64,000 nucleotides of DNA from a bacterium (GCA_017467605.1 JAFUSQ010000060.1:1-64000); one strand, 5' to 3'. Shown: positions 51,581 through 63,597, counted from the stretch's first letter. Translations and numbers: made by a program. The notes: generated by a model not told the origin, from the letters alone.

Positions 51581-53107
51581 TTAATCATCGTTATATATTT
51601 CTCTGAATTGGAGTCCGATAATTGCACAGTTTTCGGTAATATCAGAGCCTTCGATACATAATTGAATTGAATAATTACTTCCGCAAATCTCGGCTTTTTC
51701 CACAGTATTTGTTGAAATAGGCCATACAGGAACTTCATTATTTTCTGTTGCCCAACAACTTAAGACATCATCATCAGAACTATCATCAGATGCCCAGACA
51801 AAATGGCTTAAATGTTTTGCATAAATCAATTCATAATCATCACAGTATTCACTGTCATAATCTTTATAAACAGAAAACTTAAACTTGTTATCGTGAATAT
51901 CATCAAGTACAAAATAAAATTCATCAACCAATTTTCTGTGAAGAACATTTCCCAAGGACAAAAATGGGGATTTCCACATAAAATCTATTGCCTGTCCGTC
52001 AAATGTTTGTCCGTAATCTTCACGATAAATTTTCCCGTTGCTATCGGCAGATACTACATAAGTATCAAATGCACAAGCAGTTGTAATATTTTGAGGGACA
52101 ACACGCTTATACCAAGCGTAATTAAGATAATCGTTAATCCAAATTGTATGGTAGTATTCATCATCAAAATATGGAAAAAAATACCATACTTGATGCTTTT
52201 CGGGATAATGAACAACAAATGAATTTTTTATTCTTGAAATATCAAATTGTTCAAATTCTTTTTTTATATTCAAAGAAATTTCAGACCCTAAACGAATTTG
52301 GTTCAATTCTCCAACTTGTTCGAGAGCATAAATACCGTTACTTAAGAAAAACTGTTTGTTATCAACATTTGCAATTGCACCTCTGGCAAATGCACCTTTA
52401 TCCGCAAATAAAGTAATTGCAAAATCATTCGGATTAGAACCGGAAAGCAAATATACTCTTTCTTTTTTATAAACGGCAAGATAATCCTTATAATTATTCA
52501 TTGTTACAATCTCAGCAGTATCGGTATGAAAATCGTTAATATATCCGGCATCATCTTGAGTTGTAAAATCGTTATAAGTACCAAGAGCGGAATAATATAT
52601 TGTAGAATTTTTGGAACACCACAAGCGACCTTTATAAATAGCTATACTGTCAGGATAAACAGGATTATTATCTGAATCGTTTAGATTACAAAGTTCTACA
52701 TCATAATTTGCATTATTTTTGATATAAAACATTTCGTCGGATTCAGTTGCAACAACCATACCGTACAAAAACGGGGTCATAATAACATTAGTTCCTGAAA
52801 TCGTTTTATCTAATAAAATCAACTCCTCATCAGATTTGGAATAAATATAAATTTTTCCTGAAACAGTTGTTATAACAAGTTTATACTTTCCTTGAGCTTC
52901 CATCGAACACATTGCAGTAATTTCTTCTTCCTCAGGAAGTTCCACTAATAATGTATTACCTTTTTGTTTAATTATCCCTTTGTTATTGTATAACTCAACA
53001 TTTTTAGAATCTGCCCAACAAATGACTCGAGGATTGATTCCGAGTTCGGTTTTTGTTGTAGCCTGATTAATTCCGCCTGATAAGTCAAAGTAATTAACAT
53101 CTGCCAT
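51581..53107 (-). CDS. Beta-propeller-like tail hub protein
   Basis: 508 residues, mainly beta. Repeated short strands (KYKLVITTVSGKIYIYSKSD, NYKDYLAVYKKERVYLLSGS, DTYVVSADSNGKIYREDYGQ) imply a six- or seven-bladed propeller like the P22 gp10 hub and its podoviral relatives. An N-terminal FDLSGGINQATTKTELGINP is shared by such tail proteins. It lies between the amidase and major capsid genes. Confidence 0.7.
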   Translation of the reverse strand: MADVNYFDLSGGINQATTKTELGINPRVICWADSKNVELYNNKGIIKQKGNTLLVELPEEEEITAMCSMEAQGKYKLVITTVSGKIYIYSKSDEELILLDKTISGTNVIMTPFLYGMVVATESDEMFYIKNNANYDVELCNLNDSDNNPVYPDSIAIYKGRLWCSKNSTIYYSALGTYNDFTTQDDAGYINDFHTDTAEIVTMNNYKDYLAVYKKERVYLLSGSNPNDFAITLFADKGAFARGAIANVDNKQFFLSNGIYALEQVGELNQIRLGSEISLNIKKEFEQFDISRIKNSFVVHYPEKHQVWYFFPYFDDEYYHTIWINDYLNYAWYKRVVPQNITTACAFDTYVVSADSNGKIYREDYGQTFDGQAIDFMWKSPFLSLGNVLHRKLVDEFYFVLDDIHDNKFKFSVYKDYDSEYCDDYELIYAKHLSHFVWASDDSSDDDVLSCWATENNEVPVWPISTNTVEKAEICGSNYSIQLCIEGSDITENCAIIGLQFREIYNDD

Positions 53108-53119
53108 AAATTTAACCCC

Positions 53120-53611
53120 TTATAAATTTTCTTTGTACCAACGAACTTTTGAACGTATAAAACTTCCCGCTTCATTCTTCCCAACCCAGGAATATGGTGG
53201 GATAAAAGTTATATCAATTTTTCCAAAACTTGATGTTTTGACATTTGCCTGCCCGAATTCATAATGAGTAAGAACAGTATCTTTAGTGATTTCCAAATTG
53301 TATTTTTTACACAACTCAGCTACAAATTTCATACAAGCTTCAAACTGAATTTTTGTAATCGGATAATCTCCGTGAAACGATGGAGAACGATAGCCGCACA
53401 TACCGCAAAGGCATACACCAACAGAGCCGGTATTTCCTCCTCCTGTGTGCGGGGCATATTTACCGTCTGAACAGTTGTCGTTATCCTCAGGTTTATAAAA
53501 TCCTGTATGAATATTCCCTTCTGCATCAATCAGATAATGATAATACTGTTTTTCAAAATTACTCGGGTAATATTTGCCTGCGCTCCAATGCAAAATTATT
53601 CTTCTAACCAT
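53120..53611 (-). CDS. N-acetylmuramoyl-L-alanine amidase (phage endolysin-like)
   Basis: 163 residues, Amidase_2/PGRP fold: IILHWSAG (zinc His 8), GGGNTGSVGVCLCGM, LTHYEFG (second zinc His), and GKIDITFIPP in place of the usual K.DPG ligand. It cuts the amide bond between MurNAc and L-Ala. No signal peptide or holin-linked segment; probably the lysis enzyme of the cluster. Divergence of the last motif could alter activity. Confidence 0.8.
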   Translation of the reverse strand: MVRRIILHWSAGKYYPSNFEKQYYHYLIDAEGNIHTGFYKPEDNDNCSDGKYAPHTGGGNTGSVGVCLCGMCGYRSPSFHGDYPITKIQFEACMKFVAELCKKYNLEITKDTVLTHYEFGQANVKTSSFGKIDITFIPPYSWVGKNEAGSFIRSKVRWYKENL

Positions 53612-53618
53612 AAATACC

Positions 53619-53822
53619 TCATATCATTTTCAAATTTGGGTGAGCCTGCATGTATATAGCCACAGCATTTGCACGATTTCTTGCATTTAATTTGGAAAAT
53701 ATTGAGTATATATGTGTTTGTACGGTTCTTGATGACATTTGCAGTTTATATGAAATTTCTTTATCAGAGTAACCGCGAGCTATTAAAGTTAATATTTCAA
53801 GCTTTCTTGGAGATAGCTTCAT
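53619..53822 (-). CDS. LuxR/GerE-type single-domain regulator
   Basis: 67 residues from ATG 53822, supported by AAGGGG upstream; an in-frame codon at 53843 lies before that site. Almost only the GerE HTH: LSPRKLEILTLIARGYSDKEISYKLQMSSRTVQTHIYSIFSKL. No receiver or ligand domain, so control must be by abundance or a partner. It is the first gene of the virion cluster, 7 bp ahead of the amidase, with a dyad upstream at 53872. Confidence 0.85.
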   Translation of the reverse strand: MKLSPRKLEILTLIARGYSDKEISYKLQMSSRTVQTHIYSIFSKLNARNRANAVAIYMQAHPNLKMI

Positions 53823-53871
53823 TAAAATGCCCCTTCTAGTCAAGCAATCTGGTTTTATATTTTCATGTTAG

Positions 53872-53891
53872 CATTAGCCATCTGGCTAATG
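53872..53891 (-). promoter_or_regulatory. 20-bp dyad upstream of the LuxR-type gene
   Basis: CATTAGCCA, TC, TGGCTAATG is a perfect 9-2-9 inverted repeat of the size bound by LuxR/GerE dimers, about 50 bp upstream of the regulator start. Autoregulation of the virion operon is a reasonable inference. Confidence 0.6.
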
Positions 53892-53910
53892 TTTAATGAT
53901 ATCTCCGCAA

Positions 53911-53965
53911 AAAAATAGAGGGGGCGAGTAAGTTCTAAATATGCCCGTAAAAATTTAACCCCCTC
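53911..53965 (-). terminator. Possible attenuator/terminator in the virion-operon leader
   Basis: On the minus strand GAGGGGG (53965-53959) pairs with CCCCCTC (53924-53918) across a 34-nt loop, and TATTTTTTTG follows. A terminator here, ahead of the LuxR-type gene, could act as an attenuator or end a small leader RNA. Confidence 0.5.
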
Positions 53966-54165
53966 ATAACGTTTAGTTGTGGAGTAAACGATATATAGGA
54001 TTGGGAGGGTAGAGTTTCCAATATTAAATTAGAATAGCTTTAATCTCGAAATCTTTTAAATATTATTTTTTGTAAAGTATTTCATAAACACACTTCCTAT
54101 TTATTTCCCTTCGACCAAAATTTGACTTCTGACCGATTACATTCTTAGTATAGATGTTTTTTTGA

Positions 54166-54208
54166 ATAAAAAAAGTCCGCAGTTATACTTAAGTAAAAAT
54201 ACGGACTT
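54166..54208 (-). terminator. Minus-strand terminator between the virion cluster and histidine kinase
   Basis: AAGTCCG (54208-54202) and CGGACTT (54179-54173) form a stem followed by seven T on the minus strand; inside the loop is the palindrome TACTTAAGTA. No gene precedes it on that strand within the window, so it ends an unknown short or antisense transcript. The 500-bp gap 53844-54344 otherwise holds a minus-strand TATACT -10-like box (54153-54148) and a 9-codon frame with AGGAAG before it, near 54090. Confidence 0.6.
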
Positions 54209-54344
54209 GACAATCGGCATAAACTTTACTGCATGGAACATTTGCAGTTTAAAAAGCTCACAATCTTAATAATTTTTTACAGTGCAAATTTTTAAAAATT
54301 ATTTAATAAGTTGCCAAAATTTTTACTCATCATAGAATAAAATT

Positions 54345-56063
54345 ATGGGGAGTATTTTATTAATATCGGAAAATGACGAAAATTTTTCCGCATATAAGAG
54401 TATCTTTGACAACAAAAATTACAATTTCAATTCCTGCTGCAACACTACATCTATTTATGATTTGATTGAAATTGCCCCGATTGACGTTGTTATCATTGAC
54501 GATAGACTTGAAAATTTAAATCTTCTTTTAACAATAAAAAAAATAAAATCTAAAATTGAAAATGTTCAAATATTATTACTTACAAATGGGAATCATATTG
54601 AAGATGATATTTCAAAATATGTTAACGGATATATTTTAGATAACTTTTCAACGGATTTAATAGTATCAATTGTTGATACACATTTGAAAGATAAAGAAAA
54701 AGCCGATGTTTTATCTGCAAAGAACAAAGAACTTGCTGACAGTTTATACAGATTAAATGTTCTTTACGGAACAAGTTCACAGTTTGCCGGAACACTTGAT
54801 ACGAAAAAACTTCTTTCTTACATGATTGAAGGACTTGATAAATCTTTGAGTTTTGATTTAACCTGCACAATTTCGTTTGGTTTTGAAAACGAACCTGTAC
54901 TGATAATTAACTCTTTATACGATATTTCCGAAGAACTTATGAGCGCATTAAAACTACGGGCAATTCTAAATTACAAATCGCTTTTTGAAAATAATCAAGC
55001 ACCTTTTGAAATTGATGACAAAAATTTGAAAATAATAAAAAATATAAAAAATCCAAACAACAAATTTACTTTTACAATCTTTCAATATGACAATATGTTT
55101 GCACCGATTGATTTGGGAGATAACTTCTTCGGTTGTATAGAAATTTTCAAAGAACACCCGTTCACAACAGATGATGCAACATATTTTCAGACAATAGTAA
55201 GTCAGGTTTCTTTACCGTTAAAAAGTGCCGGTCTATACAAAGAAATTATCAAAAAAAATGAAGAACTTGAAAAACTTGAACGAATAAAATCAGAATTTAT
55301 TTCTATTGTCTCGCACGAATTGAGAACCCCGCTGACTCCGATAAAAAATGCCCTTAGTATTTTAGCAAGCGGAAGATGCGGAGAATTAAGTGAAAACGCT
55401 TCAAAATTTATTGACATGGCAAAAAGAAATGTTGAAAATCTAACAAATATCATAAATGATATTCTGGATATCAATAAAATTGAAGCCGGTAAAATGGATT
55501 TTAATTATAAATCAATGAATATCCATACTGTAATTGAAAACGTTAAAAATAACTTTGATTGTGTTGCCAAAGAACATAACATAACATTTACTGCAATCGA
55601 AGAAGAAAAACTTCCAAATATATATGCAGATTCTCAAAGACTCGGACAAGTACTTACCAATCTTGTTTCAAATGCAATCAAATTCACCCCTGAAGGAAAA
55701 TCTGTCACAATTAAATCTGAATTAAAAAATGCCTCTGATATCTCAGCAAATCAATATTTTGAAGATGAATTAAAAACTCTTAACGGAAATTATATCATAG
55801 TAAGTGTTGAAGATGAAGGTATCGGAATTAAAGAAGAAAATTTACTAAAAGCATTTGACAAATTCACTCAAATTGAAAATTCATTATCAAGAAAAGTTGG
55901 CGGAACAGGCTTGGGATTACCTATTGCAAAACAACTTATTAAAGCTCACAAAGGAACAATTTGGTGCGATAGCGAAGAAAATAAAGGTTCAAAATTTCAC
56001 TTTGCACTTCCGGTATCAACAGATACAATAGAAGGAAAAACCATTCAGAAAGAATTAATATAA
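54345..56063 (+). CDS. Hybrid sensor histidine kinase (receiver-GAF-HisKA-HATPase)
   Basis: 572 residues. A receiver-like N-terminal domain (1-120; VVIIDDR with the phospho-acceptor region altered), a coiled linker, a GAF-like domain (about 140-300), HisKA with VSHELRTPL (H324), and HATPase with NAIKFTPEG, VEDEGIGIKEE and GGTGLGLPIAKQL. No membrane helix, so it senses a cytoplasmic signal. It overlaps dxr by one base, but a separate output regulator is not adjacent. Confidence 0.9.
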   Translation: MGSILLISENDENFSAYKSIFDNKNYNFNSCCNTTSIYDLIEIAPIDVVIIDDRLENLNLLLTIKKIKSKIENVQILLLTNGNHIEDDISKYVNGYILDNFSTDLIVSIVDTHLKDKEKADVLSAKNKELADSLYRLNVLYGTSSQFAGTLDTKKLLSYMIEGLDKSLSFDLTCTISFGFENEPVLIINSLYDISEELMSALKLRAILNYKSLFENNQAPFEIDDKNLKIIKNIKNPNNKFTFTIFQYDNMFAPIDLGDNFFGCIEIFKEHPFTTDDATYFQTIVSQVSLPLKSAGLYKEIIKKNEELEKLERIKSEFISIVSHELRTPLTPIKNALSILASGRCGELSENASKFIDMAKRNVENLTNIINDILDINKIEAGKMDFNYKSMNIHTVIENVKNNFDCVAKEHNITFTAIEEEKLPNIYADSQRLGQVLTNLVSNAIKFTPEGKSVTIKSELKNASDISANQYFEDELKTLNGNYIIVSVEDEGIGIKEENLLKAFDKFTQIENSLSRKVGGTGLGLPIAKQLIKAHKGTIWCDSEENKGSKFHFALPVSTDTIEGKTIQKELI

Positions 56064-57181
56064 TGACAAATAAAAAAAGAAAAATAAGCATACTCGGTTC
56101 AACAGGTTCAATCGGCAGACAAGCACTTGAAGTAATAGAAAAATTACAAGACAGATTTGAAATAATTGCTCTGACAGCAGGATCAAATTACGAACTTTTG
56201 AATAAACAAATCACAAAATTCAAACCTAAATACGCTTATTGCAATTCCCCTGAAAATATAGTAGGGGCAAAATATTTACCGCTTGACGAGATATGCTCTA
56301 ATCAAGAAAACGATATCATACTCGTTGCAGTATCAGGGAAAATCGGATTAAAACCAACTCTAAAAGCTATTCAAAACGGAATAGATATAGCACTTGCAAA
56401 TAAAGAAACTCTTGTTATGGCAGGAGATATCGTTATGCAAAAAGCCAAACAAGCTGGAGTAAAAATTATCCCCGTAGATAGCGAACATTGTGCAATCCAT
56501 CAATGCATAAAAGATATTTCGCAAGTTGAAAAATTAATAATAACAGCAAGCGGCGGTCCGTTTTTACGAAAAACAATTCAAGAAATAAAACAAGCAACAG
56601 TAAAAGAAGCTTTAGCACACCCCCGTTGGAATATGGGAAAAAAAATTACTGTTGATTCTGCAACTTTGATGAATAAAGGCTTGGAAGTAATTGAAGCACA
56701 TCATTTGTTTAATATGCCTTATGACAAAATTGATGTAGTAATTCACCCTCAAAGTATTGTCCATTCCGCAATTGAATATAAAGACGGAAGTGTTATCGCT
56801 CAACTTGGCTTGCCAAGCATGCATATACCTATTCAATACGCGATAACATATCCTGAACGTTTTGAAGGCATAAAATCAAAAAGCTTTAGTTTTTCTGAAA
56901 TTGCACATCTTGATTTTGAAAAACCTGATTTGGATAAATTCCCGACACTTAATCTTGCCTTTAATGCCGGCAAAACAGGCGGAAGTGCAACAGTTTGTCT
57001 TAATGCTGCAAATGAAGAAGCCGTATTTGCATTTTTAAATGAAAAAATAAATCTTTTTGATATTTACACAATTACAGAAAAAATTGTTTCTGAACATGAT
57101 GTTATAAAAAATCCCAATATAGACGAAATATTTGACATTGACAAAGAAATTAGAATAAAAACAAACGAATTAATTAAATAA
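56063..57181 (+). CDS. dxr: 1-deoxy-D-xylulose 5-phosphate reductoisomerase
   Basis: 372 residues, normal length. NADPH motif GSTGSIG (12-18), metal and substrate residues in VDSEHCAIHQC, ITASGGPF, HPRWNMGKKITVDSATLMNKGLE and HPQSIVHS. Second step of the MEP isoprenoid pathway. It starts within the stop of the kinase gene (TAATG), so coupled. Confidence 0.97.
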   Translation: MTNKKRKISILGSTGSIGRQALEVIEKLQDRFEIIALTAGSNYELLNKQITKFKPKYAYCNSPENIVGAKYLPLDEICSNQENDIILVAVSGKIGLKPTLKAIQNGIDIALANKETLVMAGDIVMQKAKQAGVKIIPVDSEHCAIHQCIKDISQVEKLIITASGGPFLRKTIQEIKQATVKEALAHPRWNMGKKITVDSATLMNKGLEVIEAHHLFNMPYDKIDVVIHPQSIVHSAIEYKDGSVIAQLGLPSMHIPIQYAITYPERFEGIKSKSFSFSEIAHLDFEKPDLDKFPTLNLAFNAGKTGGSATVCLNAANEEAVFAFLNEKINLFDIYTITEKIVSEHDVIKNPNIDEIFDIDKEIRIKTNELIK

Positions 57182-57244
57182 TCATTTGTAGTTTTTCAGA
57201 TTTACATAATGTAAAGAATTTTTGTCATAATAGTGCCTTTTGTG

Positions 57245-57261
57245 CTATAGTAATACTATAG
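57245..57261 (+). promoter_or_regulatory. Dyad overlapping the gyrB promoter
   Basis: CTATAGT, AAT, ACTATAG is a perfect 7-3-7 inverted repeat just upstream of gyrB. A promoter TTGTCA, 18 nt, TATAGT places the dyad over the -10 box, so a binding protein or local DNA cruciform could affect gyrB expression. Confidence 0.5.
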
Positions 57262-57273
57262 AGAATAGATTAG

Positions 57274-59820
<2,547 letters not shown>

Positions 59821-59851
59821 AAAAAAGGTGAGATAAACTCTCACCTTTTTT
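59821..59851. terminator. Bidirectional terminator between gyrB and prfB
   Basis: A perfect stem AAAAAAGGTGAGA/TCTCACCTTTTTT with a 5-nt loop has A-tract and T-tract on its sides, serving both convergent genes. Confidence 0.93.
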
Positions 59852-59852
59852 A

Positions 59853-60936
59853 TTAAATCATACGGAGGTAACTTTCTATAAATTCATCTATTTCGCCATC
59901 AAGTACGGCATCAACATTACCTTCTTCATAACCTGTTCTATGATCTTTTACCATTTTGTAAGGGTGTAAGACATAAGAACGGATTTGTGAACCAAAATTT
60001 ATATCGACATTTTCACCTTTTAATTCTGACATTTTTTGTTCATATTCCGCTTCTTTTATTGCTAACAATTTTGATACAAGAATTTGCATGGCATATTCTT
60101 TATTTTGAAGCTGAGAACGTTCTTGTTGACACTTAACAACAATTCCTGTCGGTTTATGCAAAATTCTGACCGCAGTTTCTACTTTATTAACATTTTGCCC
60201 GCCTGCACCACCTGAACGCATCGTCGTAATTTCCAAATCATCAGGCGGGATAATTATTGTCTTTTCAAAATCTTCAATTATAGGAGATACTTCAACTGAT
60301 GCAAAACTTGTCTGACGTTTTCCATTCGCATTAAAAGGTGAAATTCTTACAAGACGATGTACACCTTTTTCAGCTTTTGAATAGCCGAATGCATATCTGC
60401 CTGAAATTTTTATTGTAGCGGATTTTATACCTGCTTCATCACCGTCAAGTTTATCAAGCAGGTCGAATTTCCAACCGCGTTTTTCTACCCAGCGCAAATA
60501 CATTCTAAGAAGCATACTTGCCCAATCTTGTGCATCTGTTCCTCCGGCGCCGGCATTTATGGTTAAAATTGCATCGGCATTATCATATTCACCAGACAAC
60601 ATTTGTTCAAGTTCAAATTTTTCCAGTTCTTTTTCGACTAATTGTATTTGTTTATAACTTTCAGTTATTAAATCTTCATCAGATAAATCCAGTGCAATTT
60701 GACAATCTTCAACTACAGACTCCCATCTGCTCAACTTATTTAATATTTCTTTTTTATCTTTAATCTCTTGACCAAGTTTTGATGCTTTTTCACTATCTGA
60801 CCATATCTGTGGATTTTGCATTTGCTGCTCAAGTTCAGCCAGATTTCTATTTAATTTTTCAGGGTCAAAGGCACTCCTTTATTTTTAACAATCCCGTTAT
60901 AAATAAATTTAATTCCTGCTTTAATTCCGTCTCCAT
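59853..60936 (-). CDS. prfB: Peptide chain release factor 2 with programmed +1 frameshift
   Basis: From ATG 60936 the zero frame has 23 codons, ending KECL then TGA at 60867-60865. The sequence AGGAG, TGC, CTTTGAC is the classic RF2 autoregulatory site. A +1 shift at CTT gives [22 protein letters not shown] and continues to the stop at 59853, total 360 residues. The catalytic GGQ is in [15 protein letters not shown], and [18 protein letters not shown] belongs to the codon-recognition part. Annotators who use only the ATG at 60821 will miss the first 38 residues. Confidence 0.97.
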
Positions 60937-61020
60937 ACTAATATTGTACACTAAAAAAGTTTACTTGCAATTAAGGTTAATATGTTATAATTTGAAGATA
61001 TAAGAGAGAGTTTTAACATA

Positions 61021-61806
61021 ATGGAAATTCTAAAGTATCTACAACGACTATATTCATCAAAGCAAGCTATTTGGAACCATATAACTCTGTTTTCTGTTAT
61101 CGGGATAATGGTTATTATGTTGAATAATGTTTTTGCAGCTTGGGGAAATGCCGTTTTGATATCTTTTTTTTCTGTTCCGCCATCAACTAATTTGGAATTG
61201 GCATTGGATTGTGCTTTCGGATTACTGATTTTGCTATTTCTTTTTGCTTACGAATATAAATTTATAAATAAAATTATGAATGAAGATATAGTAGAACTTC
61301 CGGATTTAAATATAGAAACATTCGGAATATTTTTTAAAATTCTGCCATTGTTTATAATATGGCAAATATATTTTATAATAATTGCCTTATGCGGGACATT
61401 TATTTGTATAAAAATCAATAACACTTCTATTTCATATATTTTCGCCTCAATTATGTTGTGTATAACTCCGTTTATTTCTATGATATTCACAGAATTTTCC
61501 AAAGATTTTAAATTTAAAAAAGAATATTTTAATCCGTTTTATATATTTAAATTTTTAGATAAAACACTCTCAGATGTAATTATTTTGTTTTTGGATTTAT
61601 GTATTGTAATGATAATTCCTGCTTGTATTTTTTATCTGATTTTTGATTACGCAGGGTCAATAAAATCCGAAACCATAAAATTAGGAACATATTTGGGTAC
61701 AACATGCCTGTCAGTTTATACCGGGTTTATAATGAAATACTTATATTGCGCAGGAATTGCACATACAGTTAAAACAAGATTTTCCGAAAAAAAAGCTATT
61801 GATTAA
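61021..61806 (+). CDS. Hypothetical polytopic membrane protein
   Basis: 261 residues with about six predicted helices (around 22-40, 61-80, 105-128, 135-160, 187-210, 220-240), short charged loops and a basic N-terminus (YLQRLYSSKQAIWNH). No family recognised; similar to DUF-type YesK/YIP-like proteins in shape only. GAGAGAG precedes ATG. It overlaps the next gene convergently by 11 bp. Confidence 0.7.
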   Translation: MEILKYLQRLYSSKQAIWNHITLFSVIGIMVIMLNNVFAAWGNAVLISFFSVPPSTNLELALDCAFGLLILLFLFAYEYKFINKIMNEDIVELPDLNIETFGIFFKILPLFIIWQIYFIIIALCGTFICIKINNTSISYIFASIMLCITPFISMIFTEFSKDFKFKKEYFNPFYIFKFLDKTLSDVIILFLDLCIVMIIPACIFYLIFDYAGSIKSETIKLGTYLGTTCLSVYTGFIMKYLYCAGIAHTVKTRFSEKKAID

Positions 61807-63283
61807 TAATTTGAATTCTTCCATCATCATAAATTTCAACGGGCTCTTTTGATTTTTGAAGAATTGCAATTACACATTTTGTTGCGTCAAAATCATATTT
61901 TTCGAGAGTTCTTTCCGGTTGATTTAAATTTTTAAATCCATCATTTCCGAGTGCACAATAATCATTAAGAACTGTTGTATAGAATTTATCTGATCTCGGA
62001 TTATTTATGTCTATTTGGGTTTCCTGTCCAAATTTATCAACAAATGACATAGATTTTAATTTCCCATTTTCCGTAACAGTATACTTGAGTCCAGAAGTGT
62101 AAAAAATGCCGGGTTTGTTGGCAATATTAGTGAAAGATTTTGATGCAAGTTTTACTGCTTCAACTAAATCTTTCTCACTATAACTCATTCTATACAATTT
62201 ATTTTTAAAAGGTAGAATATCGGTTAATATTCTTGAATCAACTTTACCCGGTTCAAAATAACCTCTGATATTCGGAGAAGGTAATATAACCACATCACAA
62301 TCCAAATCTTTTCTTATACAATCTGTAATAAAGTATGCATGCGGATTTGGTTCAATTAAATCTTTTGTTAACGGAGGAGGTGCAGATTTAACATAGCCAT
62401 ATGTTTCTCTTGCCCCAAATATTTTATCAAAAACATATTTTGCAGGAGCATAACGCCTGAAATTTCTTGTATATCCAACATTATTTTGGACTTTTTTAAT
62501 TATCCCGTTATCATCAAATTCAAGATTTAAAACTCCAAAATTTTTGCCGTCTCTGCCGGCTTGAGTAATAATTACAGGTTCTCCTGATTTTGAATAAACA
62601 AGATTTTTACCTTCTTGTATATCTACAATTAAATCGTGTGAGTGTCCGCCTAATATTACGTCAATTCCTTGAGTTTGACTTGCTAAAATTTTGTCTAACG
62701 TATAACCCAGATGAGATACAACAATAATCTTATTTACCCCCTGTTTTTGGAGTTTTTCAACCTCATCTTGAACATTTTCAATAGTTTCTTTCACCTTGCT
62801 AACTTCTATATCTCTTTGGATTACCCCAACTTTAGAACGCTTAAATAAATCAATTGGTGAAGTTCCTATAATACCGTATTTATGCCCGTTTTTTTCTTCA
62901 ATAACGGAAGATTTTATAACACTATTCCAAGGATTTCGAGGGTTTACCTTTACATTTGCCGCTAACAAATTGTATGGGATTAGCGGCAGAACGGTTCCAA
63001 TTTTTTCCTGCATATCATATTCATGATTACCAACCGCAGATGCACAAACACCTATCATTTTTTGAAACATAACAGCAAGTTGATTTGTCTTAAAATCTTC
63101 CCCTATCATAATATCGCCGGACGATAACTTAAAAGTATCTACGTCCGGCCTATATTTGTATTTTGCATCAAATGCATTTGATGCTGTAATTGTTCGTTCC
63201 ATGTTTATTGATTTTCCATGGTAATCGTTTATATAAAAAATACTCGTATTAATATTATTAGTCTGGTTTATCGGATTTATCAT
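61796..63283 (-). CDS. 5'-nucleotidase/UshA-like metallophosphatase
   Basis: 495 residues. Calcineurin-like motifs: YINDYHG, LSSGDIMIG, AVGNHEYD, VVSHLGY, GGHSHDL, then a C-terminal 5'-nucleotidase domain (about 330-495; NPHAYFITDCIRKDLDCDVVILPS, FYTSGLKYTV). No signal peptide is visible, unlike UshA, so a cytoplasmic or non-classically exported form. Hydrolyses nucleotides or related phosphoesters; substrate unknown. Confidence 0.85.
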   Translation of the reverse strand: MINPINQTNNINTSIFYINDYHGKSINMERTITASNAFDAKYKYRPDVDTFKLSSGDIMIGEDFKTNQLAVMFQKMIGVCASAVGNHEYDMQEKIGTVLPLIPYNLLAANVKVNPRNPWNSVIKSSVIEEKNGHKYGIIGTSPIDLFKRSKVGVIQRDIEVSKVKETIENVQDEVEKLQKQGVNKIIVVSHLGYTLDKILASQTQGIDVILGGHSHDLIVDIQEGKNLVYSKSGEPVIITQAGRDGKNFGVLNLEFDDNGIIKKVQNNVGYTRNFRRYAPAKYVFDKIFGARETYGYVKSAPPPLTKDLIEPNPHAYFITDCIRKDLDCDVVILPSPNIRGYFEPGKVDSRILTDILPFKNKLYRMSYSEKDLVEAVKLASKSFTNIANKPGIFYTSGLKYTVTENGKLKSMSFVDKFGQETQIDINNPRSDKFYTTVLNDYCALGNDGFKNLNQPERTLEKYDFDATKCVIAILQKSKEPVEIYDDGRIQIINQ

Positions 63284-63366
63284 TTTTTAATAAGTCCCTT
63301 TAGCATGAAACCATATAAAGATTTTTTTTGACTAATGTTATATACTTTTTTTTACAAATTTTAACT

Positions 63367-63597
63367 TTAAAAACGCATAATCTGCACATTCCATTCTTTA
63401 GCAAGAGTATCGTAAATCTCATTAATTTTGTCTGTAACTTCTAACAGTATAATTCCATTATTTAGACATTTATATTCGCCTATATTGTGTAAACCTATTC
63501 TGGTTCTTATAATACAACCGTATTTAGTTAAAATTTCTTGAAATTTAACGGCTTCTTCTATTCTGTTATCTAGACTTACACCGATAATTGCACTCAT
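63367..63597 (-). CDS. TM1266-like small ACT-fold protein
   Basis: 76 residues: MSAIIGVSLDNRIEEAVKFQ, ILTKYGCIIRTRIGL and a C-terminal IILLEVTDKINEIYDTLAK. Matches in layout the family named 'iron-only hydrogenase system regulator' (TM1266), with a ferredoxin-like/ACT fold. No hydrogenase gene lies in this window. GGAG precedes the ATG. Confidence 0.6.
   Translation of the reverse strand: MSAIIGVSLDNRIEEAVKFQEILTKYGCIIRTRIGLHNIGEYKCLNNGIILLEVTDKINEIYDTLAKEWNVQIMRF

Noticed and set aside
44000-54200. att sites flanking the virion cluster
   Set aside because: No matching direct repeats of useful length were found by eye at the two ends, so an integrated phage with clear boundaries cannot be claimed.
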